Source: Mycolicibacterium litorale (GTDB lineage: Bacteria; Actinomycetota; Actinomycetes; Mycobacteriales; Mycobacteriaceae). From it: a stretch of DNA of 64,000 nucleotides. The position numbers and the translations under genes are program-made. Shown here piece after piece: positions 23,209-30,857 of this stretch. The DNA lies in assembly GCA_002007745.1 (NCBI GenBank), contig CP019882.1, positions 1,612,001 through 1,676,000 of the forward strand. Reading direction: 5' to 3'. Within the stretch, counting starts at the first letter, position 1. Every line of letters starts with the position of its first letter. The notes under the pieces were generated by a model. It was not told the origin of the DNA and did no database searches. It worked only from the letters and a program-made list of their open reading frames with translations.

Positions 23209-24327
23209 CTATTTCCGGCTCTTCTTGGGCGAGCCCGAACTGTCCGCGCCGGACCCGGTCTTCTTGTCGCCGCCCCGTGAGACGCTCGACGCGCGAGGCT
23301 TCTTGTGGCCGACACGACGGGTGGCTGAGGCGGTGTCGGTGCCGGCGTCTGAATTGTCCGAGTTGTTCGACGCGGCAATTTCCACCCTGTTGCGACTGGC
23401 CGTCGCGGGGGACGCCTTTCTGCTACTGGAGACCGACGCGGCGCTGGAGGGGCTACCTCCGTTGATGTTGATGCCGGGATTGGATCTGATGATGGTCTGC
23501 AGATTCTGCGCGATCGCGCCCGCGATCGCGAAGGGTCCCCACCCGGCGGTGACGGTGTTGCCGTCACCGAACAGATTGAATGCCAGGCTCAATGTGGTGT
23601 TCGGGTAGGGGCCGGCAGAAGAAATGTTGTTGCCGTTGCCGAGTAGATTGCCCGCCGCGGTCAAAACACCTTGGGCCATCACAATGCTGTTGCCGAGAAT
23701 GTTTGTGGTCGAGCTCAATATGCCCTGGGTCCACGCGGTGCCGGCGTTTCCGATATTCAGTGCCAGGTTCCCGAAACCGCCCGCGTTGGTGACTTTTGTT
23801 CCGTCACCGCCTGACGCGCCCGAGAGGGCGAGGTTGAGGCTGCCGATGTTGGTCAGGGTTCCCGGACCGACCTGCAGGGCGATGTTGCCGACCCCGGTGG
23901 CCCCGGTAACTTGCTTGCCGGTCCCGTTCTGAACACCAACGGCGATATTGAGCGCACCGAGCGTTGAGGTGGTTCCAGCTCCGGACTGCCACGCCAGGCT
24001 CAATACCGAGGGAAGTACCGATGCCCTCGCCTGATCACCCACTGCCACCGCGAAGCTCAGAAAACTGAACGTGGCCGCGGAAACGGCGGCGTTCCCGAAC
24101 GAGAAAGCGCCCCCGAAGAATGCGCTGCCGGCGTCTGCGGTCGCACCTTCACCGATCCCGATCGCGATGCTGGTCAAGTTGCTCGTGCAGCCACCGCCAT
24201 TGCCGATACCGAATGCGGAGAAACACGATGCGTTGGCAGCGGGTGCGTCCCCGAGGGTGCCGACGACAAGCGCACCGGATAAAACCGCGCCGAGCAACAT
24301 GCCAGATCGAGCGCGAACCTGATCCAT
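23209..24327 (-). CDS. Secreted Gly/Asn-rich repeat protein, paralogue A
   Basis: About 372 aa from ATG 24327. An upstream ATG at 24333 is possible, but the GAGG box fits the later start. A signal peptide (MLLGAVLSGALVVGTLG, then APAANA) is followed by a conserved SCFSAFGIGNGGGCTSN motif with two cysteines. The body is a run of imperfect 35-40 residue repeats built on GNIAL, GSLNLAL and NLFGDGN, suggestive of a beta-solenoid and reminiscent of MPTR repeats of PPE proteins, but with no PPE domain. The C-terminal 75 residues are Ser/Lys-rich and end in KKSRK. It shares its layout with the 24729-26150 gene. No known function. Confidence 0.78.
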   Translation of the reverse strand: MDQVRARSGMLLGAVLSGALVVGTLGDAPAANASCFSAFGIGNGGGCTSNLTSIAIGIGEGATADAGSAFFGGAFSFGNAAVSAATFSFLSFAVAVGDQARASVLPSVLSLAWQSGAGTTSTLGALNIAVGVQNGTGKQVTGATGVGNIALQVGPGTLTNIGSLNLALSGASGGDGTKVTNAGGFGNLALNIGNAGTAWTQGILSSTTNILGNSIVMAQGVLTAAGNLLGNGNNISSAGPYPNTTLSLAFNLFGDGNTVTAGWGPFAIAGAIAQNLQTIIRSNPGININGGSPSSAASVSSSRKASPATASRNRVEIAASNNSDNSDAGTDTASATRRVGHKKPRASSVSRGGDKKTGSGADSSGSPKKSRK

Positions 24328-24728
24328 CGGCATACCTCGTTATTCTCGATGTCTTTGCTGTTGGAACGGTACCCGATGCGAATCGGCATTCCCAGCTGTT
24401 TCCGGTGGGGTGTCATGAGGTCTCGCACGATGATGGTAAACGACCGTCCGGACGACCCGCGCGGCGTGGGTGAATTGGGCAGTCGCAGGCATCTGCACAC
24501 TATCGCTGAAAGATTCGATTGTGCTGGTCAACGTCGGTGCGCTGGCATCGCCGGCCGTTCACCCGGTAATGCCCACCTGGCATCCGCGCGGCCGCGGTTG
24601 AATTCCCGCGGATACCGATACGGCAAATCTCTCGATCCGCGTGATGAGCGTTTGCCGCGTATTCGACTCGGCGTCGCAATGGCGAAACGATTCGGCCGCA
24701 CCGGTATGCCGGCGGGGGTGTAAACCGG
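24328..24728. other. Intergenic gap between the two secreted repeat paralogues
   Basis: About 400 bp. It should contain the promoter of paralogue A (minus strand) and the 3' flank of paralogue B. An ACGAGG-like ribosome site lies just before the paralogue A start. The short frames here show no recognisable protein features, and I see no tRNA, repeat or strong hairpin. Confidence 0.4.
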
Positions 24729-26150
24729 TTAGCGCTTGCGGTGTTTTCCGCCCAGCCCCGACGTTCCGGCGTCCGCGGCTTTCTTGGCACTGAAGCTTGG
24801 TGCTCCGGGGCCGGCCCGATGCCTGCTGGACGCACTGGCCGCAGGACGCGGGCCGGCGTCGGTAGTGGTGGGGTCTGCGGAGGTCGACTGGCGGGTGCCG
24901 TTTCTGGCACCGCCGGCAGCGGCTGACCGAACGGTGTCGGCGACCGCGGCCGGAACACGAATCGTCTCGGGATCGGCGGTCGCCTGCCCCGTCTCGTCGG
25001 TGCCGGTCTCGTCGGTATCGGTGACGCCAGGGCTGGGGTGGGTCGTGGCGGTCCGGCTGGCCTTGCGGACGCCGCCGTTGACATTGGCGGCGGACACACT
25101 GTTGGTGGTGGAGGTGTTGGTGCCGTTGTCGAGCTCGGTCCACGGCACGAAGGGTGTACCGATCTGGATTCCCGGACCGTTCTGGATGAGGGTTGCCGCG
25201 GTCTGGAAGACGGATGCCACGAATGAGAGTGGACCGTTGTTGGCGGTGACGGTGTTACCCATGCCGAAGAGGTTCATGGCGAAGCTCAACGGAGCGAGTT
25301 GTGCGCCGCCGGTGGTGGATACGATGTTCCCGTCGCCGAGGTAATTCAGGGCGGCACTCAACAGGCCCCGGGTGAAGACGTCGCTGGCACCCAAAATGTT
25401 GACCGCCCAGCCGAAATAGCTTTGCGACAGGACGCTTCCGGTATTGCCGAAAAGGTTGAGCGCGACACTGCCCAGCAGACCCGCGGTGGTGGATTGCTGC
25501 CCAGTGCCGTTCGGGGCGAGGCTGATCGCCGAATTGAAGCCACCGATTGAGGAGGCGCTGCCCGGCCCGTATTGAAAGGCCAGGTTACCGATGCCGGTGG
25601 CGGCGGATGAGAGATGGCCGGGATTCCTCGACGCCATGCCGATCACCAGGTTGAAGCCACCGAGCGCGGTGGCTTCGCCCGGCCCGATCTGCGCCACGAT
25701 ATTCCCGAGCCCAATGGCGGCGGTGGTGTTGGGCGTGCTGCCGGCCGGCGAAATGCCGAGCACGAGATTCAGGACGCCTCCGAGCGTCGACGCCGTTCCC
25801 GGGCCGATCTGGATGTTCCATCCGAAAAACGAACTCAACGTCGAGGCGATGGCATTGTCGCCGAGTGCGGCACCGAGGGTGAAGGCGCTGAGGCTGGTGA
25901 CGACGTTGGTGTTGTTCCCGATGGCGATGGCGCCACCGAACAGCGCGTTGGCGGCGTCTGCCACCGCGCCGTCGCCGATCCCGATTGCGAAGGTGGTGAG
26001 GTTGCTGGTGCAGCCGTTGCCGTTGCCGAGGCCGAAGGCGGAGAAACACGACGCGTTGGCTGCCGGTGGGGCGCTCACAGTCCCGGTTGCCAACGCCCCG
26101 GAGACCAATGCACCCAGCAGCGCGCCACTCTTAGCTCGAACCCGACCCAT
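24729..26150 (-). CDS. Secreted Gly/Asn-rich repeat protein, paralogue B
   Basis: 473 aa from ATG 26150; the upstream frame extension to 26375 is not homologous to paralogue A and overlaps the att site region. A GGGG box sits about 7 bases before the ATG. Layout: RVRAKSGALLGALVSGALA signal peptide, an APPAANA cleavage region, SCFSAFGLGNGNGCTSN, then repeats with GNLAFQYGPGSAS, GGFNLVIGMA and NLFGMGNTV, and a long Thr/Ala/Arg-rich tail ending in GGKHRKR. Almost the same N-terminal motif and basic tail as paralogue A show a tandem duplication. Probably cell-envelope or secreted; function unknown. Confidence 0.78.
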   Translation of the reverse strand: MGRVRAKSGALLGALVSGALATGTVSAPPAANASCFSAFGLGNGNGCTSNLTTFAIGIGDGAVADAANALFGGAIAIGNNTNVVTSLSAFTLGAALGDNAIASTLSSFFGWNIQIGPGTASTLGGVLNLVLGISPAGSTPNTTAAIGLGNIVAQIGPGEATALGGFNLVIGMASRNPGHLSSAATGIGNLAFQYGPGSASSIGGFNSAISLAPNGTGQQSTTAGLLGSVALNLFGNTGSVLSQSYFGWAVNILGASDVFTRGLLSAALNYLGDGNIVSTTGGAQLAPLSFAMNLFGMGNTVTANNGPLSFVASVFQTAATLIQNGPGIQIGTPFVPWTELDNGTNTSTTNSVSAANVNGGVRKASRTATTHPSPGVTDTDETGTDETGQATADPETIRVPAAVADTVRSAAAGGARNGTRQSTSADPTTTDAGPRPAASASSRHRAGPGAPSFSAKKAADAGTSGLGGKHRKR

Positions 26151-26326
26151 TGCTAACCCCGTAGCTCGAAAGTGTCTTTGCTGGTTTAGGACCGTACCTG
26201 AGAGCGGCGGGGCCGACAGCATTCCACTGGATATTTGCCAGTGTCCGTCGACCGGACGGATGAGGCGAGTGACCGGCCGGCGAAGCGCTGCAGACATTTG
26301 TGCGAACGGTCGGCACGACCCGAAAT

Positions 26327-26357
26327 GAGTGCCCCCGGCAGGATTCGAACCTGCGGC
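26327..26357. repeat. Left attachment site, 31-bp copy of tRNA-Arg 3' end
   Basis: Identical for 31 bases to 43057-43087. It includes 28 bases of the tRNA 3' end (T arm and acceptor) and then diverges, so it is not a tRNA gene. It marks the integrase-side boundary of the element. Confidence 0.9.
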
Positions 26358-26469
26358 TGCGGTCTGAGCAAACATTGCTCTGAACAGGCAAAATCATTGT
26401 GGCACAGTCTATTACGATCCAGTGTCGGCTTGCAATGGATCACACCGGATCGCAAGGTTTCACTGTCGT

Positions 26470-26488
26470 TGGGGGTAAGTTGGGGGTA
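26470..26488 (+). repeat. Putative integrase arm-type sites, left arm
   Basis: TGGGGGTAAGTTGGGGGTA: two GGGGGTA cores 11 bp apart, lying between the left att copy and the integrase start. A near copy with 2 mismatches in 19 bases is at the other end (43002-43020). Paired direct repeats flanking the core are typical arm-type binding sites of tyrosine integrases. Confidence 0.6.
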
Positions 26489-26606
26489 GGCTGCAGCAAC
26501 ATCGCAGGTCACCACCAACACCCGCAGGAAATAACACTGTAGAAATGCAAAGAGATCTGTTTGCTTTCGCGAAAGTGCACGTCACGGGACTGAACGGAAT
26601 CGAAAG

Positions 26607-27830
26607 ATGAGCCGAAATGAGTGGGGCAAGATCAAGAAACAGCCCACAAAAACGCCGAGCTACCAGGCGAGCTATATCGGTATGGACGGCAGACGGCACT
26701 ACGCACCGCACACATTCGCGTCACGGACATTCGCCCAGGGCTGGCTAGCGCAAGAGCGGGCCTACAAAGAGCGCTGCACGCTATCGGGTGAACGGTGGCA
26801 ATCGCCTGCCGAGCGCGCCATTCAAAGGCAAGCCGAAGCGCTCAAGCTGTCGGTGTATGGAAAGAACGTGATCGATCAGCGCAAACTAGGCGAACGCACG
26901 CGGATCGAATACGAGTCGAAATGGTCCCAGTTGATCGAGCCGAAACTAGGCAAGCTCGCGGTGCGAGACCTCACGCCGAACGCCGTGCGTGCGTGGTTCG
27001 CCGGATTGGACCCGACCAAGGAAACACGGAACGGGCACGCTTACAGCATTCTGAGCATGATCTGCAATACCGCCGTGCGCGACGGCCTGCTAGATCGCAA
27101 CCCGTGCGACGTGCGCGGTGCAACGAATCCGAAGACGAAGAAAAGGGCGAAGATCCCGACCACGGTCGAATTGCACGCGATTGCCGACAAGCTTGGCGCT
27201 GACCCGCGCTATGAGCGATTCAAGGCCCTGGTGCTCCTGGCGGGGTGGTGCGGGATGCGGTTCGGTGAAGTCTCCGAGCTGCGGCGAAAAGACATCGACG
27301 GCGAGTGCGCCACGGTCACAATCACTCGTGCTGTGACTCACCGGCGCGGAGACGACGGGAAATGGTGCCGGATCGGCTCGACAAAGACCGACGAGACCGA
27401 GCGGGTGGTGACGATTCCTCCGCACGTCCGTGATGACGTGAAAACGCACCTGAGCCGCTTCGTGAGCAAGAGCCCTGACGCCCTGCTGTTCGAACCCGCC
27501 AGGGGTGGGTGCCACTTGAATGACCGCGTGTTCAACAAAGACGTGTTTCAGAAGGCCGCTCAAGACGTTGGGCGTGATGACCTGTCAGCCCACGATTTAC
27601 GCCGGTTCGCCGGGACGAAGAATGCAGCGGTCGGGACGCTGGCTGAGAACATGGTTCGGCTTGGCCACAAGACCGTTGCCGCCGCGATGCGCTATCAGCA
27701 GGCACAGGACGGGACCGACGCGAAAGTGGCGGCAGGCCTGTCGACCAATGCGCTGGCTGAACTAGCCGCTGCTGCCGACTCCAAGGCCGAAGCTGCCGAC
27801 TCCATCTCTGCTGCCGACGAAACGACTTAG
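26607..27830 (+). CDS. int: Tyrosine recombinase / phage integrase
   Basis: 407 aa. It catalyses site-specific integration at the tRNA-Arg attB. The C-terminal catalytic domain shows Arg218 (GMRFGE), His329 and Arg332 (HDLRR), His354 (LGHKTV) and Tyr363 (AMRYQ), a complete R-H-R-H-Y set. The N-terminal part (residues 1-95) is the AP2-like arm-binding region and residues 95-170 the SAM-like core-binding domain. Start ATG 26607 has only a weak GAAAG upstream. It sits 249 bp inside the left att copy, with putative arm sites between. The Ala-rich C-terminus is ordinary for mycobacterial integrases. Confidence 0.93.
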   Translation: MSRNEWGKIKKQPTKTPSYQASYIGMDGRRHYAPHTFASRTFAQGWLAQERAYKERCTLSGERWQSPAERAIQRQAEALKLSVYGKNVIDQRKLGERTRIEYESKWSQLIEPKLGKLAVRDLTPNAVRAWFAGLDPTKETRNGHAYSILSMICNTAVRDGLLDRNPCDVRGATNPKTKKRAKIPTTVELHAIADKLGADPRYERFKALVLLAGWCGMRFGEVSELRRKDIDGECATVTITRAVTHRRGDDGKWCRIGSTKTDETERVVTIPPHVRDDVKTHLSRFVSKSPDALLFEPARGGCHLNDRVFNKDVFQKAAQDVGRDDLSAHDLRRFAGTKNAAVGTLAENMVRLGHKTVAAAMRYQQAQDGTDAKVAAGLSTNALAELAAAADSKAEAADSISAADETT

Positions 27831-27840
27831 GCTGAGGGTC

Positions 27841-28149
27841 ATGCCAAGTAATCAATTAAGTATGGTCCGCAATCAGTTCAAGGCGCGCGCCTATGCAGTT
27901 GACGACATCCACATGAGCGTTGGAAATCTCGAAACCTTCACCGTGGAATCTGGACCCGACAGTCCTAACGTGGTCGGCGTGCCGGTGACCTTCATCCCTG
28001 ACTCCGAGCGGAGCCTGTCAGGTGATGTGTGGAAGGCCTCCGAGATCCATTGGTGGACCGACAAGCAAGAATATTCAGGAACCACAGAGTCTCCGGCTGA
28101 ACTAGCCGATCGAATCATCGAAACGGCTTCTGCCGATAACGACCGGTGA
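27841..28149 (+). CDS. Hypothetical protein of the satellite
   Basis: 102 aa starting ATG 27841, 10 bp after the integrase stop with a GAGGG-like site, so probably co-transcribed with int. Soluble, no signal or membrane segment; a C-terminal acidic helix (ELADRIIETASADNDR) is likely. I do not recognise the family. It lies just before the SIR2-like gene (107 bp gap), so it could be a partner or regulator of that gene, but nothing in the sequence proves it. Confidence 0.6.
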   Translation: MPSNQLSMVRNQFKARAYAVDDIHMSVGNLETFTVESGPDSPNVVGVPVTFIPDSERSLSGDVWKASEIHWWTDKQEYSGTTESPAELADRIIETASADNDR

Positions 28150-28256
28150 TCACCGCCCGTTTGCGCTGCGATCAACCCGAACGGTCGATCTATTCCAGTG
28201 CGACTGGCGCAAGCTCCCGGTAAGAGGATCTGGGAAAAAACTTCGAGGGAGAGATC

Positions 28257-29450
28257 TTGTCAGCCAACCGTGTATATCTTCTAGGGGCAGGATTCAGCAT
28301 GGCGATCAGCGCGGGTCTGCCTGACGATTGCACCATGCCAAGCATGCTCCAATTATCAAATCTGGTGCTTGACCTGTTAAAGCACACAATACCTCGGCGA
28401 AGTAATCTGACCACAACCGAAGAAAGAGCGTTTGAGTCCTTTAGGCAGCTAGCCTCGGTGCTCGACCAGGCAGAACAAAGAGACCGGTTACGAGAAACCT
28501 ACGGCGCAGCAATGAACATGTTGTTTGAAACCTACGTGCCGGGTGCAGGAACGCCACTCGTTAAGAACTTCGAGCAATGGTTGAGCTACTTGATTGAAAC
28601 ACCGCCATGGTTGACGCCAGCGGAACAGGCACGCAATCACGCCGCGTTCCTCGATGTCTCCGCAGCTGTGGCATCGGTGTTGGAATCACGTCAACGAATG
28701 ACCCTTCACGAACAGAATGGTGTCTGTCCAGACTGGCTCGCAAAACTAGTTCGAATGTGGCACCGGGACGCAGCAACGGTAATGACATTCAATTACGATC
28801 GGTTCGTCGAACTCGCATGGCTGGTCAACGTTGAACGCACGCCACCCCGAACGATGTCCTGGGACCTATATCCCGCCCCGCTCACCCCACTAGTGGCACG
28901 CGCCGGAATTGCGCCGCCAGTCTATTCCGTACCTGGCGGATTCCAGCTCTTCAAACTCCACGGATCGATTGGTTGGTGGTATTCCGGCCCTGACGGACCA
29001 CCTGGGGACATCATTTACGACCAGGGAATGCAAGGTGGATCATGGTCTAGCGATGGACTCGATCCAGTCGGGGAGCTGTCAATATCTCTTATGCAAGATC
29101 GTGAACAGTTGATCGTGCCTCCCGCTGCCGTAAAAAGCCCGTATTATAATAATCGAGCAATAAGGGCGATGTGGCGAAACGCGGCCGGGTATCTAGGTCT
29201 TGCTGACGAATTGGTGATTATGGGCTTCAGCCTCCCCGCAACAGATATGCTGGTTAGCTCGATGCTATGCACCAATGTACGCAAGGATTGCGTAATTACC
29301 CCAGTTGATTTCGGCGATGCAGTCATAAAACGCATACGTGACACGTTCGACATTAGTGCCGATGACCCACGGCTCAATAAAAAGTACGTCGGACTAGGGG
29401 AAAATGCTATTCCGAAATGGGTTGAGGACACAGTGAACGCGGCCGACTAA
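28257..29450 (+). CDS. SIR2-like domain protein, candidate NAD+-hydrolysing anti-phage effector
   Basis: 397 aa from TTG 28257, chosen because GAGGGAGAG sits 5-13 bases upstream. Motifs of the SIR2-like family used in bacterial defence: LLGAGFSMA (residues 8-16, nucleotide-binding loop), MTFNYD (176-181) with Asn179, KLHGS (233-237) with His235, and MGFSLPATDML near 320. In related systems (ThsA, DSR, SIR2-Argonaute) the Asn and His pair is needed for NADase activity. There is no second effector, STALD or pAgo domain in the chain, so the C-terminal 150 residues may carry sensing. Codon use looks more A/T-rich than its neighbours, which suggests separate acquisition. It is plus strand, convergent with the head genes, as expected of cargo. 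Confidence 0.82.
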   Translation: MSANRVYLLGAGFSMAISAGLPDDCTMPSMLQLSNLVLDLLKHTIPRRSNLTTTEERAFESFRQLASVLDQAEQRDRLRETYGAAMNMLFETYVPGAGTPLVKNFEQWLSYLIETPPWLTPAEQARNHAAFLDVSAAVASVLESRQRMTLHEQNGVCPDWLAKLVRMWHRDAATVMTFNYDRFVELAWLVNVERTPPRTMSWDLYPAPLTPLVARAGIAPPVYSVPGGFQLFKLHGSIGWWYSGPDGPPGDIIYDQGMQGGSWSSDGLDPVGELSISLMQDREQLIVPPAAVKSPYYNNRAIRAMWRNAAGYLGLADELVIMGFSLPATDMLVSSMLCTNVRKDCVITPVDFGDAVIKRIRDTFDISADDPRLNKKYVGLGENAIPKWVEDTVNAAD

Positions 29451-29453
29451 GTT

Positions 29454-29855
29454 TTAGCGTGACTTTCGCGTTGCTTTTCTCACCGTTTTGACCTGCTTTC
29501 GGTAACCCTTGGTTAGGGCAACGCCTTCGGCGCGAGCCGCAGCGAGATCGAACGGCTTAGGGCTCAACGCCTCAGTCGGAAACGCTTTGTTACGCCGGGA
29601 CACCTGGCGGGCGTGGTCCGCGTGAGCCCGTGCGACGTGCGCGGCCACGAGCTGATTACGCCGGTGTGCGCTGCGAGTGCGTGAACCGGGACTGGCCTGC
29701 GTTGCGGCCACGGCAGCGACCGCGACGACAGCAGCAGCGCCAACACGGCGGCGTTTGGTGCGCTTGGCAGCCGCACCGGTAGAGGCAAAGCGTCCCCTGG
29801 CATCCCGTGCATAGGTGCGACGTGCGCGACGTGCCCGTGAGCGGCGGCGTGCCAT
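29454..29855 (-). CDS. Small highly basic protein at the end of the head cluster
   Basis: 133 aa, strongly Arg/Lys-rich ([20 protein letters not shown] at the N-terminus) with a short hydrophobic Ala/Val segment in the middle (VGAAAVVAVAAVAA). Its stop-to-start junction overlaps the connector gene by one base, so they are translationally linked. Many actinophage head clusters have a small basic protein here, but I cannot name this one; DNA binding or head-tail joining is possible. Confidence 0.65.
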   Translation of the reverse strand: MARRRSRARRARRTYARDARGRFASTGAAAKRTKRRRVGAAAVVAVAAVAATQASPGSRTRSAHRRNQLVAAHVARAHADHARQVSRRNKAFPTEALSPKPFDLAAARAEGVALTKGYRKQVKTVRKATRKSR

Positions 29856-30493
29856 TAGACCGCGCCCCAGACGCGCGCGTACGGCCTGACGCTGATCGCC
29901 ACATCGGGATCGAGCCGTTCCAGCAAGCGCAGTTGGCCGATCTCGGGGTTACCGGCCACGCCGAAGGGCGAATGACGGCGCGCGAACAACCGGCTGGCTT
30001 GCAGCAGAGTCGCTTGCTTGATCGAGCCGGGAATTGTGGGCCAGCCGAAAGCAGCGGTGACCCGAATCCCGTTCTCTGAGCCGTCTGGGAACACTGCGGA
30101 GGCCGGATTGACCACCAGTGCAGTCCACACACGCGAATTAACCACCGCATTGACCGGCGTCGGCAAAAACTGGCCGACTTCAGACCAATTGCCCTGTGAA
30201 TCAACGGTTTCAACCGTCAAGCCCGCCAGGGTGGCGAAATCGTCGGTCTTGATCACCCAACGACGCCGGTCACGGTCGTATTCAGCGGTGTAATACCGGG
30301 CTTCGGGCTCAGTTAGGCCGAATTGCCTTTGGCAACAGCGGTCTACAGCCCGTGACGCGGTCTCCACGGCCAACTCAAGCTCGGTACCGGACTCGCCCGT
30401 AGCGCCGTCACCCATGAACGACGCCAACTCATCGCCGGTGGCATACGCCGGTGCCCAACCGGGTGGCCCGGTCGGGGTGTCGTCGTCGGCCAT
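29855..30493 (-). CDS. Phage head-tail connector protein (gp6-like)
   Basis: 212 aa. It begins with GDELASFMGDG, then a helical ETASRAVDRCCQRQFG segment and a beta-rich domain with YYTAEYDRDRRRWVIKTDDF, ending in SIKQATLLQASRLFARRHSPFGV. This order of an N-terminal helix with Asp/Cys and a C-terminal QA-LLQA-RLFARR helix is typical of the HK97 gp6-type connector family of actinophages. It should form the ring between portal and tail. It lies downstream of the capsid gene, the usual place. Confidence 0.72.
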   Translation of the reverse strand: MADDDTPTGPPGWAPAYATGDELASFMGDGATGESGTELELAVETASRAVDRCCQRQFGLTEPEARYYTAEYDRDRRRWVIKTDDFATLAGLTVETVDSQGNWSEVGQFLPTPVNAVVNSRVWTALVVNPASAVFPDGSENGIRVTAAFGWPTIPGSIKQATLLQASRLFARRHSPFGVAGNPEIGQLRLLERLDPDVAISVRPYARVWGAV

Positions 30494-30501
30494 GGTGGGG
30501 A

Positions 30502-30765
30502 CTACTCCGCTTCGGTGCCAGCGGTGTTCGCCGCTGCAGTGTCGTTGGTAGTCGCACCGGTGCCGACGGTGGCAGCGGGATCGGTGACGGGAGCCGGATC
30601 GTTTGCCGGTTCCGTCTTGGTCGACTTGGCCCGTGAAGTCTTGGACTTGGTCGGCGAATGTTCTTCGCCAGCGCGAGAGGCGATTTCGGCGTTGACCTCG
30701 GCCAGCTCATCGAGCAATTCGGCCTTGCGCTGCGCCAGTTCGGCGATGGTCTCTTTCGTCGTCAT
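30502..30765 (-). CDS. Small coiled-coil protein between capsid and connector genes
   Basis: 87 aa. Residues 1-33 form a heptad-like amphipathic helix (IAELAQRKAELLDELAEVNA); the rest is a Thr/Ala/Pro-rich, probably disordered tail. It is common to find such small proteins next to HK97 capsid genes. Function not assigned. Start ATG 30765 precedes the connector by 8 bp. Confidence 0.6.
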   Translation of the reverse strand: MTTKETIAELAQRKAELLDELAEVNAEIASRAGEEHSPTKSKTSRAKSTKTEPANDPAPVTDPAATVGTGATTNDTAAANTAGTEAE

Positions 30766-30857
30766 GATGAACCTCTCAGATCAAACGGTTTGGATCGACT
30801 TGCAGTGCAGCACCACTGAGCACCCAACGGTGCTGCACCACAATGAGTTAACGCGGT

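Noticed and set aside
26327..26357. Second tRNA gene at the left end of the element
   Set aside because: Only 28 bases of the tRNA 3' part are present; the anticodon and 5' half are absent, so this is an att duplicate.
26151..26375. 75-residue N-terminal extension of secreted paralogue B
   Set aside because: It would place the signal peptide internally and crosses the att repeat; paralogue A starts at the equivalent of 26150.
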